The notes under the pieces are model-generated. The model made no database searches. It was given only the letters and a program-made list of their open reading frames with translations, and was not told where the DNA came from. From a virus, in IMG/VR virus record IMGVR_UViG_3300030333_000529, positions 1 through 26,287 of that record: a DNA stretch of 26,287 nt, one strand, 5' to 3'. Position 1 is the first letter of the stretch. Each line of letters opens with the position of its first letter. Shown here piece after piece: positions 1 to 10,600 of the stretch. Made by a program: the position numbers and the translations under genes.

Positions 1-2
1 CA

Positions 3-119
3 AACATGGAGATACGCAAAGATAACCCAGAAGCTAGAAAATCATTTAGAGCAAGACATAAATGCGATACAGCAACAGATAAAACATCTGCAAGATATTG
101 GTCTTGCAAGATGTGGTGA
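3..119 (+). CDS. C-terminal end of a small phage protein (partial)
   Basis: An open frame enters from the left edge and ends at TGA 117-119. Its visible 38 residues are basic and aromatic, with two cysteines, and finish in ARYWSCKMW. There is an ATG at 6-8, but the frame is open before it, so this is probably the tail of a longer gene. Endings of the type RxSFRARHxCD...ARYWSCxxW recur, as far as I remember, in small or C-terminal modules of marine and other phage proteins of unknown role. I cannot assign a function. It lies directly before the small basic gene at 129, whose Shine-Dalgarno overlaps this stop codon, so the two are probably cotranscribed. Confidence 0.6.
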   Translation, partial: NMEIRKDNPEARKSFRARHKCDTATDKTSARYWSCKMW

Positions 120-128
120 GGAGATATT

Positions 129-269
129 ATGCCACATGGTTCAGGAAAAAATAGTTTAGTAGGAAACATACATAGAAGGCAACAAGCAGGTACTTCTAGG
201 TCTAAGAAAAAATCTACTATATCTAAAAAAGCATACGCTGAAATGAAGCGTGGTTGGAAAAAGAAGTAG
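129..269 (+). CDS. Small basic phage protein upstream of terminase
   Basis: This 46-aa gene starts at ATG 129, preceded by a good Shine-Dalgarno (GAGGAG, 118-123) at normal spacing, and ends at TAG 267-269. The product is strongly basic: it starts MPHGSGKNSLVGN, has a run of Lys/Arg/Ser in the middle and ends GWKKK. It has no membrane segment or recognisable domain. Charge and position just before the terminase suggest a nucleic-acid-binding or packaging accessory role, but that is inference only. It is too short for most gene callers. Codon use resembles the neighbouring genes and the RBS is convincing, so I regard it as real. Confidence 0.65.
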   Translation: MPHGSGKNSLVGNIHRRQQAGTSRSKKKSTISKKAYAEMKRGWKKK

Positions 270-275
270 TTAGTT

Positions 276-398
276 TTGGGATATTGGGGTATTCCATGTC
301 CAGCATGTGACAAGATACTATCTACAACTTACAGCGAAGATTTACAAAAAGTAAGTCTTGTATGCAAAAACAAAAAGTGTAAAAATTATGGCAAATAA
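276..398 (+). CDS. Tiny zinc-ribbon protein, TTG start, overlaps terL
   Basis: In the frame after the TAG at 267 runs a 40-aa ORF best started at TTG 276 and ending at TAA 396-398, 11 bases inside terL. The product reads MGYWGIPCPACDKILSTTYS, then a second pair CKNKKC near the C-terminus. The CPxC...CxxxxC arrangement with short linkers is typical of a single zinc ribbon. No upstream ATG or GTG is possible because the preceding stop is in the same frame, so the start must be TTG or a readthrough product. The RBS is weak (GAAG at about 263). The role is unknown; such mini-ribbons commonly bind nucleic acid or protein. The cysteine pattern supports it more than length does. Confidence 0.5.
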   Translation: MGYWGIPCPACDKILSTTYSEDLQKVSLVCKNKKCKNYGK

Positions 399-2307
399 AA
401 AATTATGTTATGCTGCTGGTTGTTTAAGACCACTACCACCTAAAGCTAGTAAATACTGTAGCACTAGATGTCGTAACAGAATATCGCAACAAAAGAAAAG
501 AGCAAAAGCAAAAGGTATTGAGTGGACACAAGAAGATGATGTTGTCAATATACCAAGTCAAAACAATGTAAGAAAGCGTAGAGGAAAAATATATACTGAC
601 ATAAAAGAATCAGGTTACGCACAACAAATTTTAGAAAAAAAAGTTACTATGTCAGAAGTAGCTAAAGTATTAGACACATCTGTAGCATCTGTGTCTATGG
701 CATACAATGCCTGGGTAGAAGATACAGAAACAGAAATTAAACAAAAAAATTGGGAAATACCACAAGTTGCAGAAAAATCATTAAAAGATTTTAAAGATTT
801 TAGAGATAGATATTTTGAAACAGAGCAAGGCATACCATACGAAACACCAGAGTTTCACATTAGATGGATTGAGTCAATATTAGAAGCAATAGAAAAAGGT
901 GAACAGCAAATGATATTGTCACCGCCACGACATGGTAAAACAGATTTGCTTATACATTTTGTTGTATGGCTTATATGTAAAACACCTAACATAAGAATTT
1001 TGTGGGTAGGTGGTAACGAAGATATTGCTAAGAACTCTTGTAGTTCTGTTATGGATCAATTAGAAAATAACGAATTATTAATAGAAGAAATATGTGGACC
1101 AGGACCTAAATTTAAACCACAAAACAGAAGTGGTAAAGCGTGGTCATCTACAGAGTTTACTGTAGGTACTAGAACAGTTACAGGTATTAAATCACCTACA
1201 ATGGTAGGCATTGGTCGTGGTGGTAAGATACTGTCAAGAGACTGCGATATTATTATTGCTGATGACATTGAAGATCACAGTTCTACTATGCAACCAGCAT
1301 CAAGAGAAAACACAAGAAACTGGTGGACAACAACATTGTCAAGTCGTAAAGAGGAACACACCGCTATGGTAGTTATTGGTTCTAGGCAACACTATGATGA
1401 CTTGTACTCACACTTGTTAGAAAACGAATCTTGGAAAACTATTGTAGAAGAAGCACACGATACAGCTTGTACTTTACCTGACTGGGATGAAACAGAACAC
1501 AATGATTGTATGTTGTGGACAGGTAAAAGAACATACAAGTGGTTAATGGACAGAAAAAGAGCAGCAGAGACAACAGGTGGTAGAGCAATATACGAAATGG
1601 TTTATCTTAATGTAGCTATGCCAGATGGTCTTGCTTTGTTTGACAGAGTAGAGATAGAAGAGTGTAGAGATCAGAAAAGAGATATAGGACACATACCACC
1701 AGGTATTCGTTTGATTGCAGGACTTGACCCTGCATCTACAGGTTATCAAGCTGCGTTTTTGTGGGCTTACAATATGGATGCTAATAAATTGTATATGGTA
1801 GATATGAACAATAGTTTAGGTGGTGGTATACCACAAGCATTAGAAATTATAAAAGAATGGTGGAGCAAATATAATTTATCACATTGGGTAATAGAAGAAA
1901 ATGGTTTCCAAAAAGCTATTAGACAAGATAAAAGCATAAGAGAGTTTGCATCAAGTCATGGTATATTTTTGGAAGGACATGAGACTTATAAAAACAAATT
2001 TGATCCAGTGTATGGTGTAACAGCTATGCGACCTATGTTTCAAGAACAAATAATTTCTTTACCATATCTTAGCTTTGAAGCACAAGAGAAGGTAAACTTA
2101 TATACAAGTCAGTTAGTTTACTTTTCTTCTGCAAAAAATAAAAGCAAAAGTGTAGGTACAAAAACTGACATAGTTATGGCAAGTTGGTTTCCAATGAGAG
2201 CTATAAGAAGAATGCAAAAAGAAAAATTTGCAGAGTTAGGATATGAATACAATCCTAGCTTTACAGGCTATAATTCAAGTAATATGGATATAGATAATTG
2301 GAGTTAA
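388..2307 (+). CDS. terL: Terminase large subunit with N-terminal Zn finger and HTH
   Basis: This is the DNA-packaging ATPase/nuclease that docks on the portal. I start it at ATG 388 (MANKKLCYAAGC), giving 639 aa; the ATG at 358 would add ten residues lying inside the upstream gene. Order of parts: Cys4 finger C7/C12/C24/C28; basic linker; helix-turn-helix-like segment about 86-109 (VTMSEVAKVLDTSVASVS); ATPase with Walker A SPPRHGKT (178-185), Walker B IIIADD (288-293) and a motif III-like GSRQH near 329; then an RNase H-fold nuclease with acidic residues D447 (AGLDPAS), E503/E504 (IEENGF) and D594 (TDIVMASW). ATPase and nuclease are as expected for TerL. The N-terminal finger plus HTH is extra and could supply the DNA recognition normally given by a small subunit; no separate terS is visible here. 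The portal gene follows after 4 bases. Confidence 0.93.
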   Translation: MANKKLCYAAGCLRPLPPKASKYCSTRCRNRISQQKKRAKAKGIEWTQEDDVVNIPSQNNVRKRRGKIYTDIKESGYAQQILEKKVTMSEVAKVLDTSVASVSMAYNAWVEDTETEIKQKNWEIPQVAEKSLKDFKDFRDRYFETEQGIPYETPEFHIRWIESILEAIEKGEQQMILSPPRHGKTDLLIHFVVWLICKTPNIRILWVGGNEDIAKNSCSSVMDQLENNELLIEEICGPGPKFKPQNRSGKAWSSTEFTVGTRTVTGIKSPTMVGIGRGGKILSRDCDIIIADDIEDHSSTMQPASRENTRNWWTTTLSSRKEEHTAMVVIGSRQHYDDLYSHLLENESWKTIVEEAHDTACTLPDWDETEHNDCMLWTGKRTYKWLMDRKRAAETTGGRAIYEMVYLNVAMPDGLALFDRVEIEECRDQKRDIGHIPPGIRLIAGLDPASTGYQAAFLWAYNMDANKLYMVDMNNSLGGGIPQALEIIKEWWSKYNLSHWVIEENGFQKAIRQDKSIREFASSHGIFLEGHETYKNKFDPVYGVTAMRPMFQEQIISLPYLSFEAQEKVNLYTSQLVYFSSAKNKSKSVGTKTDIVMASWFPMRAIRRMQKEKFAELGYEYNPSFTGYNSSNMDIDNWS

Positions 2308-2311
2308 ACAA

Positions 2312-4072
2312 GTGTTAGACAGCGACAAGATATACGACAGAATAGATTACCTTAGAGTTGTGAATCAAGATCAAATGATTGACAGAGCTAGAATTAGAGA
2401 CATTATGAATGGTGGAGAAGCTGCTGTTCATGCGTTGCTAGGTAAATCTATAAATGTAGAATATCACGAATTACCAGCACCTAATTTATTTTTAACCGCA
2501 CTAGAAAGATTTGCACAAAAATTAGGTAGAAGTCCAGATCTTAAAGTTGATATAGTAAATCAAAAAGATTCTGAAAGAGCAAAAAAGAAATCTGAAAAAT
2601 TAGAACGCATAGTTATGGCATATGACAAGAATCAAAAATTACATATGCAACTACCACAAGTTGGTAGATGGTTGCCAGGGTATGGTTTTGTTGTATGGGT
2701 TGTAAAACACAAAAAAGATAAAGATGGAAACTCATATCCTTATGCTGAATTAAGAGATCCATTTAGTTGTTACCCAGGTTATTTTGGTAACGATCAACAA
2801 CCAAAAGAACTTGCAATAATAACTAGAGTTCCACATAAAGTTTTAGCAGATCAATATCCAGAAGCTAAACCATACATATACGCATATGAAAATAATGATG
2901 GATTTCAAAATCCATATTCTGCAATTTTAGATGGTTCAGATAAATCAGGTAGTTGGGCTAACTCTACAGGTCATGGCAAAGTTGTAGTTGAATACATGAA
3001 TGAAGATGGTACATATGTGTATTTACCAGAAAATAAAAAAATAATTGATTTTATGGAAAACCCATTAAAATCTGGTCCATGTTTTGTTATAGCTAAAAGA
3101 TATAGTTTTGACCAAATGCAATCACAATTTCAACACATAACTGGTCTTATGGCAAACATGGCAAAGATTAACATACTTGGAACTATTGCTATGGAAGATG
3201 CAGTGTTTACAGAAACAAACATAATTGGTGAGATTGAATCAGGAAAATATAGAAAAGGCAGATTTGCTGTTAACTATTTAACACCTGGTTCGCAAGTGTC
3301 AAAGCCAGTCAACAATCTACCTTACCAATTATTTCAACAAGTAGATAGACTTGAAAGACACTTGCGACTTGGTGCTGCTTACCCAGTTTCTGATGATGGA
3401 CAATCACCTAACTCTTTTGTTACAGGTAGAGGTTTAGAAGAACTAGGACAATCTGCATCACTGCATGTAAGAGAATATCAATCTGTATTAGCAGACGCAT
3501 TAGAAGAACTTGATGCTAAAAGATTAGAATATGATGAATCAGTATTTGGTAATACTAGAAAACCAATAGCAGGTTATCACAAAGGTACTGCTTACAGAGA
3601 AAATTACACACCTAGTGTAGATATAAAAGAATTTTACAATACAAGAAGAGTTTATGGTGTTATGGCAGGATTTGATGAGCCACAAAAAATTATTACAGGG
3701 TTGCAATTAAAACAACAAGGTATTATTGATACACAGACTTTACAAGAAAACATGGATGGGTTAGATAATATAACAAAGATACAACAAAGAATATCTGCAG
3801 AAAAAGCTGAAACAGTATTGTTTGAATCATTAATGGCACAAGCTGCACAGGGAGATCCAAAAGCAACTATGGCAGCTATAGAGATAAGAAAAAATCCACA
3901 AAACATGACAAGAATTATGGATAAATTTTACACACCAGAAGAACCAGCTATGACAGAAGAAGAAATGTTATTAGCACAACAACAAGCAGCAGGTGTGCCA
4001 CAAGGACCAGTTGCTGAACCAGATATAGCAAGTGTATTAGCTGGGTTAGCAGGTGGTGGTCCAGTTGCCTGA
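2312..4072 (+). CDS. Portal protein
   Basis: A 586-aa protein immediately after terL, started at GTG 2312 with a GGAG Shine-Dalgarno at 2300-2303, eight bases away. It would form the dodecameric ring at the head vertex through which DNA is packed. Supporting features are position, length, and portal-like segments: an alpha/beta wing region, a long central helical part (about 270-400, including GLMANMAKINILGTIAMED), and a C-terminal crown-like tail rich in Gln/Ala/Glu (MTEEEMLLAQQQAAG) ending in small residues. It lacks a signal peptide or membrane span. It most resembles the SPP1 gp6-type portal families, by recall rather than by search. The next gene begins within its last codons. Confidence 0.85.
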   Translation: MLDSDKIYDRIDYLRVVNQDQMIDRARIRDIMNGGEAAVHALLGKSINVEYHELPAPNLFLTALERFAQKLGRSPDLKVDIVNQKDSERAKKKSEKLERIVMAYDKNQKLHMQLPQVGRWLPGYGFVVWVVKHKKDKDGNSYPYAELRDPFSCYPGYFGNDQQPKELAIITRVPHKVLADQYPEAKPYIYAYENNDGFQNPYSAILDGSDKSGSWANSTGHGKVVVEYMNEDGTYVYLPENKKIIDFMENPLKSGPCFVIAKRYSFDQMQSQFQHITGLMANMAKINILGTIAMEDAVFTETNIIGEIESGKYRKGRFAVNYLTPGSQVSKPVNNLPYQLFQQVDRLERHLRLGAAYPVSDDGQSPNSFVTGRGLEELGQSASLHVREYQSVLADALEELDAKRLEYDESVFGNTRKPIAGYHKGTAYRENYTPSVDIKEFYNTRRVYGVMAGFDEPQKIITGLQLKQQGIIDTQTLQENMDGLDNITKIQQRISAEKAETVLFESLMAQAAQGDPKATMAAIEIRKNPQNMTRIMDKFYTPEEPAMTEEEMLLAQQQAAGVPQGPVAEPDIASVLAGLAGGGPVA

Positions 4073-4274
4073 TAAAATAACACAACAGTTTTTTGACATA
4101 ATAAATCAAGAAGATTGGGATTTAGATGAAATAGAACTTCCAACAATACAAAGAGATATGATGTCAGGAAATGATATACCACTTGGTAATATGTTTTTAC
4201 CTACACCAATACCTGGTGTATGGATTAATATATTATTAGGATTTGAAATAGAAAACCCAGAGGATTATGGTTAG
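4065..4274 (+). CDS. Small acidic protein after portal, unknown
   Basis: A short gene overlapping the portal stop. GTG codons at 4053 and 4056 are possible starts, but TTG 4065 has the best placed ribosome site (AGGTGG, 4051-4056) and gives 69 aa beginning MPDKITQQFFDI. The product has an acidic N-terminal third (QEDWDLDEIEL) and a hydrophobic C-terminal part (PTPIPGVWINILLGFEI). I recognise no domain. Tight overlap on both sides (portal before, next gene starting at 4267) implies translational coupling and a structural or assembly role, possibly a portal-associated factor. That role is inference. Confidence 0.6.
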   Translation: MPDKITQQFFDIINQEDWDLDEIELPTIQRDMMSGNDIPLGNMFLPTPIPGVWINILLGFEIENPEDYG

Positions 4275-4644
4275 AAAACCAAGTAAATTAAAACAAAATA
4301 CAGATATGAAAGTAGATGGTGCATACGCTGATATTGTTGTGCCTCCACAAGCTAAAGGTGATTCTCTTGGACAAACAAAAGATTTACAAACACAAGTAGA
4401 TGCGGTTGGCGGTCCACTAGCACAAGAAGTAGCTGCAACAGGCGGTATGCCAAATGTAGATAATTTACCAGTTATGTCAGGAGATCAATTATTTGACGCT
4501 CCTACACAACTACCAGATCAACCAGGTAATACAATTACAGATACATCACAAATATTTAATCCAGAATCAAACAGGGTAGAAGTATTAAAAAATATAATAT
4601 TAGAAAAATATCCACATAGAGCAATTAAAAATAGGTTGTTATGA
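4267..4644 (+). CDS. Small Pro/Gln-rich virion-region protein, unknown
   Basis: A 125-aa gene with ATG 4267 preceded by AGAGGA and overlapping the previous stop by eight bases (ATGGTTAG). Its end overlaps the next start as ATGA. The product has a basic start (MVRKPSKLKQ), a long low-complexity middle rich in Pro, Gln, Asp and Gly that is probably disordered, and a short basic helix at the C-terminus (VLKNIILEKYPHRAIKNRLL). No catalytic motif is visible. Its position between portal and the giant protein suggests a small linker or chaperone for the internal proteins, but nothing in the sequence proves this. Confidence 0.7.
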   Translation: MVRKPSKLKQNTDMKVDGAYADIVVPPQAKGDSLGQTKDLQTQVDAVGGPLAQEVAATGGMPNVDNLPVMSGDQLFDAPTQLPDQPGNTITDTSQIFNPESNRVEVLKNIILEKYPHRAIKNRLL

Positions 4645-7600
4645 GTTATTTCACTAAGTGGAGTGAAGATTGGCTTAATGCAAAAAATGAAAGAGAAGCA
4701 CTTAGTCAATTTCAAAACAATGAAGAGGCAACAGCAGATACTGATTTAATAAGTAAAAGATATTATGAATTAGAACAATTTAATCCTAGAGAAGATGAAA
4801 ATTTATTATCAGCATTAGCTAGTGAAGGTGCTACTAATACTGATTATTACAATTTATGGAAAACAACTAATAGTAATGATTACAGAAAATACTCTGGTTA
4901 TGTTCCATTAGAAGCAAAAGAACATACTTCTTTTGTAAAATCTGCATTAGCATCAGATTTTAAAAATCCATTAAGAATAGGTTCAATAGTAAGAAAAGGT
5001 TTAAATGCAAGATACCCAGGAACTAATTTTTCTAGTACATTGTGGAATGGTGCATTATTATCTTTGGAATCAATAACCTATCCATTTCAAAGTATTTTTG
5101 GTCCAGCTATGGGTATTGAATATGAAGCAGCAGCAGATCGTATAATGAAAAATAGAGGCGATACATCTGGTGCAAGAAGTTTTAGAAGCTACCCTGGAGA
5201 ACAGGGCGAACAAAAAAAATTACCATGGACAGTAAGGGCAAGAGCAGGTTTAGAAGCATATGTAAAAGGGTATGGTTTATCTGGAACAGCAGGTGCTATT
5301 GCTGGTGCTAAATTAGGTGCTACAGGGGGTAGTGCTGCAGGACCAGTAGGAACAGTTATAGGTGGCGGTTTAGGTGCAATAGGTGGTGCTATTCTTGGTG
5401 CAACAGGACAAGCTATTGTTGGTGGTGGTTACGAAAATAATCCAGGTATTAAAAATGATTTTATTAGATTTGCACCTAGTGAGTCTGCATTAGAGTATCT
5501 AGGAGAAATAGATGTTGATTACAAAAAAATAGAAGAAGATAATATTACTAATTTAGGTGCTGTATTAGAAGCTGCACCAGATATATACAACAAAAATTTG
5601 CAAGTAGTTACAGATGGTAAAAAAAGAGAATTAACATTTAGTGAAAAAGCAGATGTATTTTATTTAACTGCAAATGAATTATTGGCAGCACCATTAACAG
5701 AAGAACAATCTGCAATAGAAGTATTTAACACAGGTAAAAGCATTAATGTGCCGCAATTTTTTAATAGAAGCGAAGTGTTAAATGATGCAATAAGAAGTAG
5801 AGATGGTTTGTATGCACAAGGTATAACAGCAAATGTAGGAGATTATTACAGAATGGCATTGTTAGGAAGTATGGAAAATAAATATTCTCCTAAATATGCA
5901 CTTACAGAAGAAATAGATGAAGCATACGAAATATCTGTATTGGCTATTAGACAGTTATTAGCACAAGGAGATATTACAGAAGAACAACAAAAATTATTAC
6001 TAGAAGATATAGAAACTACTGCTAATGAAATGTATTCAGAACTTAAATTTAATCCAGATACAAAAGGTGCTGGTAGGTTTTTATCAGGATTGTTAAATTT
6101 TTATATAATGTATAAAACAGATCTGTTTGTAATGGGAAGTAAAGGTGTTGGTGTTGCAGGTAAAAGTGTAGATACTGATTTAGTATTAGCAGGATTAGGT
6201 AAACAATATAATGATGAAGTTATTAAAGGCGGAATGGAAGTGTCAGAGTGGTGGGCTAAGAATGATGATGCATTAAAAGGATGGACTAATAAATTTCAAC
6301 AATTAATGGAAGAGTCACCAGATGCACCAGCATTGTTAGCTATGGTAGAAAATGGTATGCACCCAGAGTTTGCATTAAGATTAGTAGATAATCCAAGTGC
6401 AACTTACGATATATTAAAACAAGGAGTTACAGAAGGATTTGTAGCTGATGTAAGAGCAGGTTCAAGAACTATACCAGGAAGTAAAGGTCCTATTGGTGGT
6501 GAAACAGTTGGGGATGCAGTGCAATATGCATTACAACCTAAAGTATTAGATGATGCATTTATAGACAATATAGCAGATTTAATGAAGGGTAATGTAGATG
6601 AAGTATTTAATCAAGCTGCATATTCAAGAACTGGTAGTGTTTTAGATATATTTTTAGGCAGAGATAGAAGATTGCCTTCTATGCCATGGGGTGATTTATC
6701 TAACCCACAAAATGCAGCAGATACATTTTTTAAAGTTGCAAATATGTTATCTATACCAGATCCAGTCATAGAAAAATATTTAAGACAATTTGTTCGTGCA
6801 GTACAAAATGGAGACCAGGCACTAGCACAAAAAATATACTATGACGATTTACTTAAAGTAGAAGGTGCAATACAACTTAAAGCATTGTTTGGTTTGTCAG
6901 ATGATGAGATAGCAAAGTATTTTCAAAAAAACATAGATGAAGTTAGAGGTTTTGGTGTTGAAGGCGGTATATATAATGCTTCTATATTAAATAAATTTAG
7001 AGACCCAGATTTTATAAATGTAATTGTTAAAAAAACATTTGGTAATTTATTTGCTAATGAAGAAGATTTAATAAAATTTTCAGAAAAATTTATTTCTATA
7101 ATAGGACAAACTAGAGATATGTCTATTGCTGTGCCTAACCTAAGACAAACATTACGATACACAGGTTTAAAAAGAAAATTAAGAAACAGATGGAGTGGCT
7201 CAAAGACAGTAGACGAAAGTATAGCAACAATCAGAAAAGCACATGATGAAGGTGTACCTGGAACATTTTTTGACCCAGATACACCTTTAGGAGAAATTAC
7301 AAAAGGTGCATTTGCAGATATGAAAGATCCATCATTGTTGTATAGAGGTCTTGAAACAGGTATTGGTTTAGCTGAAACAGGATTATTTACTGCAATATCA
7401 AGAGGATGGATGCCATTACAATTATTATTTAGATTATCTTTCCCATTAAAAGTTATGTTAGATGGACAATTAAGAATGTCAGCATTAGGTATAGACTCAT
7501 TATTTAGAAATCCTGTTGGATTACTTAAATTACTTGCTAATGACCCAGAAGGTTATTTAGCAAAAGGATTAGGAATAGATGTATTTACTGGGCTACAAGG

Positions 7601-10600
7601 ACCATTTAGAACTGTATCAGAAAAAGGTCCACAATTTCTGCCAAGGTCTCTGCGTAAAGTTATGAATCTTGTACAAGAAGGTAAACAAGAATATTCTATT
7701 CCAGAAGTTATGGCTATGTTTGCAAGAGACCCTAAATTTACATCACAGTTTACAAAACCAACTGACCTATGGGATGAAGCATTAAAACAAGGTACAAAAA
7801 ATGTTAAGTTAAAAGATGGCACAGTATTACCTTTTGTGCCAAATGATGAATTTATAGAAGCATATGTAGATTTCCTAGTCACTCAATTAGTGCATGATCC
7901 ATTAATGCCAACAATAGCAAGAGGGTTAAGAGAAGGGTTAACAGATGATGAAATGGTAAAACAAATACTTGATAGTCAAGAACTAACACAAGAACTGTTA
8001 ACACTCAATCAAAGAATTATTGCAAGAAATCAAAAAAATGGTGGAGTAAAAATTGTAAAAATAATAGAAGATGACACAGATGTAGCAAATTTAGTAGCAC
8101 AATACAGACAAACTATTAATGGTTTTGCTGGAGGTAGTGATGATATTATTGATGTTATTGCTAGTGGCACAATAAAAGGTATAGATTTAAAAAGTTTTAG
8201 CATATTAAAACAAACACAAGCAACAAAAGCTAAAAACGAAATACAAAAAATTATGCAACCAGTGTACGAAGATTTACCTAGCTCTGTACCAATGCTAAGT
8301 AAAAATGTTAATAAAGAAGCAGCTAATTTTGTTACATCTTTTTTTGACAGTATGTTTTTTGCTGTAGGTCAGTTAGAAGCAGTATGGTCCAGAATACCTA
8401 CATTTAAACAAGCATACTTTTATTTCTTAGAAAACAACATACCATTTGCACAAAAAGAAGCATTAGCAGAATTACTTGCAAAACATTTTGATCCAGAAAG
8501 TGTAATTAAATTACCAGACAATATCGTACAGTTAGCAAAAGAAAACTTAGAAGCAGCAAGAATAACACCAGAAGAGTTGCAATCTATAATGAATGCAAAA
8601 GTACCAGTAAAACTACAATACAATGCTAACTCTATAGATACAGTTCTTTATAACACAGAGGGATTGTTTGATGTTAGATTGTTTAGAGGTACATCTGCTA
8701 CAGATGAAATAGTATTTGATTTAGATTTACAGAAAGCAGAGTTTACAGCGTTTAAAACTGAAAGAGAAATAGCTAATGTAAGAGCAGGTGCAAACAATAC
8801 AAAAATATCTGCATATGCAGCGTCTATACATGATGAAGCGTTAATAGTAAATGGCGGTTTGTCAGAACAACAACTAACAAAATTAAAACAAAATTTAACT
8901 ACAAAATTAGAAGATGATGCATTAGTTGACAAGATAATAGATGATTTTGCAAAAGCATTAGAAGATAATCCAGGTATGTCATATGCAGAAATATTAGAAA
9001 GATTAGGTATTAGTAACAAAGAATTTAATATTGCAAAAATTACAGATGATTTAAGAAAAGGTAGACATAAAGAAGGAGATGTAAATCCAGCAATAATTAA
9101 AAGAGTTTTAGAATTAGATACCAAACGACCAATACCAAATAAAAAAATAATAGATGGTGAAGAAAGAAATATATGGCTTGATGCAAATTCAGGAGAGTTT
9201 GGTGGAAGTTATGATTTAAGTAAAAAAGTAGCAGACTCACAAGACATGGATTTATTAGAGGGTATATATGTTAGTCCATATGCAACTAGAGTTAAAAAGG
9301 TTAAATCAGATGTTGAACCTGGCACTATAGCACCAGTAGAAATACCAAAATCAGAATTTACTCCACAAGTTATAAAAGAATACATAGATGCAAATAAAGA
9401 TTTGTTAAGAAGGCAGGGTCATTACTTAGGTATATGGGATGATGGTAGCACAGTTTATATAGATGTTTCTATAAAAATACCATTAAAAGAACAAAGAGGA
9501 TTACTAGATGAACAAATTGCTAAAGCTATGTATGTAGGTCTGTTGTCAGAACAACAATCTATAGCTGTTATAAAAAAAGTTTCTACTCCTACTGTGGGTG
9601 CAGATGGTAAACAAGTTGTTGTAGATACACTTGAAATATCATATCCAAAAGTTTACAAAAAAAATGGAGTTGCATCACACACATCATTAAATTACATAAA
9701 ACAATATGGAACAGAATTACTAGAAAGTATTAATAAACTCAATGCATTAATTAGAAACACTGGTGTTGCACCAATAGTTAAAGGCAAAAGAGGTAAAGTA
9801 AACAGTAACAATGTGTTATTTAGTTCAGGTATGCATGGTAATTTAAACACTGTAGATGATGCTAATAAATTAATATTGTTTGGTGGTAAAGATAATCCAC
9901 AACTTAACAAACTTACACAAGTAGATTATTTTTCTATGCTAGATTTGCATGGCATTAGATCTAATCTAAAAAGAAATATGACTTATGACGATTTAGACAG
10001 AAGAGCAGCAGAATATGGATATGAGCTACATAACAGATTATTGTATAACTTGCTAGAAAGAGGTTATTTAGCTGAAGCATATCGTGTTGCATTACCATTC
10101 TTTGAGGCATATAGAGAGGTGTTAGGTAGATATGCAACATTAGGTGCTGTAAATACTAGAGCTGCATCACAAGTAGCACATGTTTATCGCAGAGGTGTAG
10201 AAACAAATATTATATATGAAGATAAATATGGAGAAAAATATCTAATAATACCAGTAGGTGGTACACCATTAGAAGATTATGTTAAGTCTGAAGGTAGAGG
10301 CACATGGGTAAATGATATGGATGTAGATGATTCTAAAGTTATATTAAAAAGAGGAATACCAATATCTGCATTAGGTGTTGCAGGTGGTGGTTTATATCCA
10401 CCATTAGGACCAGTAGTAGCACTTCCAGTAGGTTATTTAACTAAAGATAAACCAGATCTTCGTAGAATGTTTGAACGAACAATATTTCAGTTTGGTTTGC
10501 CATTTGAATCAAGAGGCGACACATTTGTTGGTGAAGCGTTAGAAGAATCAATGCCATCAGTGGGTAGAAATTTATTAGGTGCAGTATTTGGTGAAGATTC

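Noticed and set aside
267-278. Readthrough of the TAG joining the 46-aa basic protein to the zinc ribbon
   Set aside because: The frames are the same, but no readthrough context or stem is evident and the two parts differ in character. A separate TTG start is simpler, although weakly supported.
358-387. Upstream ATG extension of terL
   Set aside because: The ten extra residues are not terminase-like, lie within the zinc-ribbon gene, and MANKKLCYAAGC starts the Cys finger directly.
8648-9124. 158-aa antisense open frame, and other minus-strand frames such as 7553-7882, 15760-16134 and 17842-18213
   Set aside because: All lie inside long + strand genes with clear protein character, are low-complexity Ser/Leu/Asn/Phe-rich in translation and have no supporting gene neighbours. 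They are mirror frames of AT-rich coding sequence.
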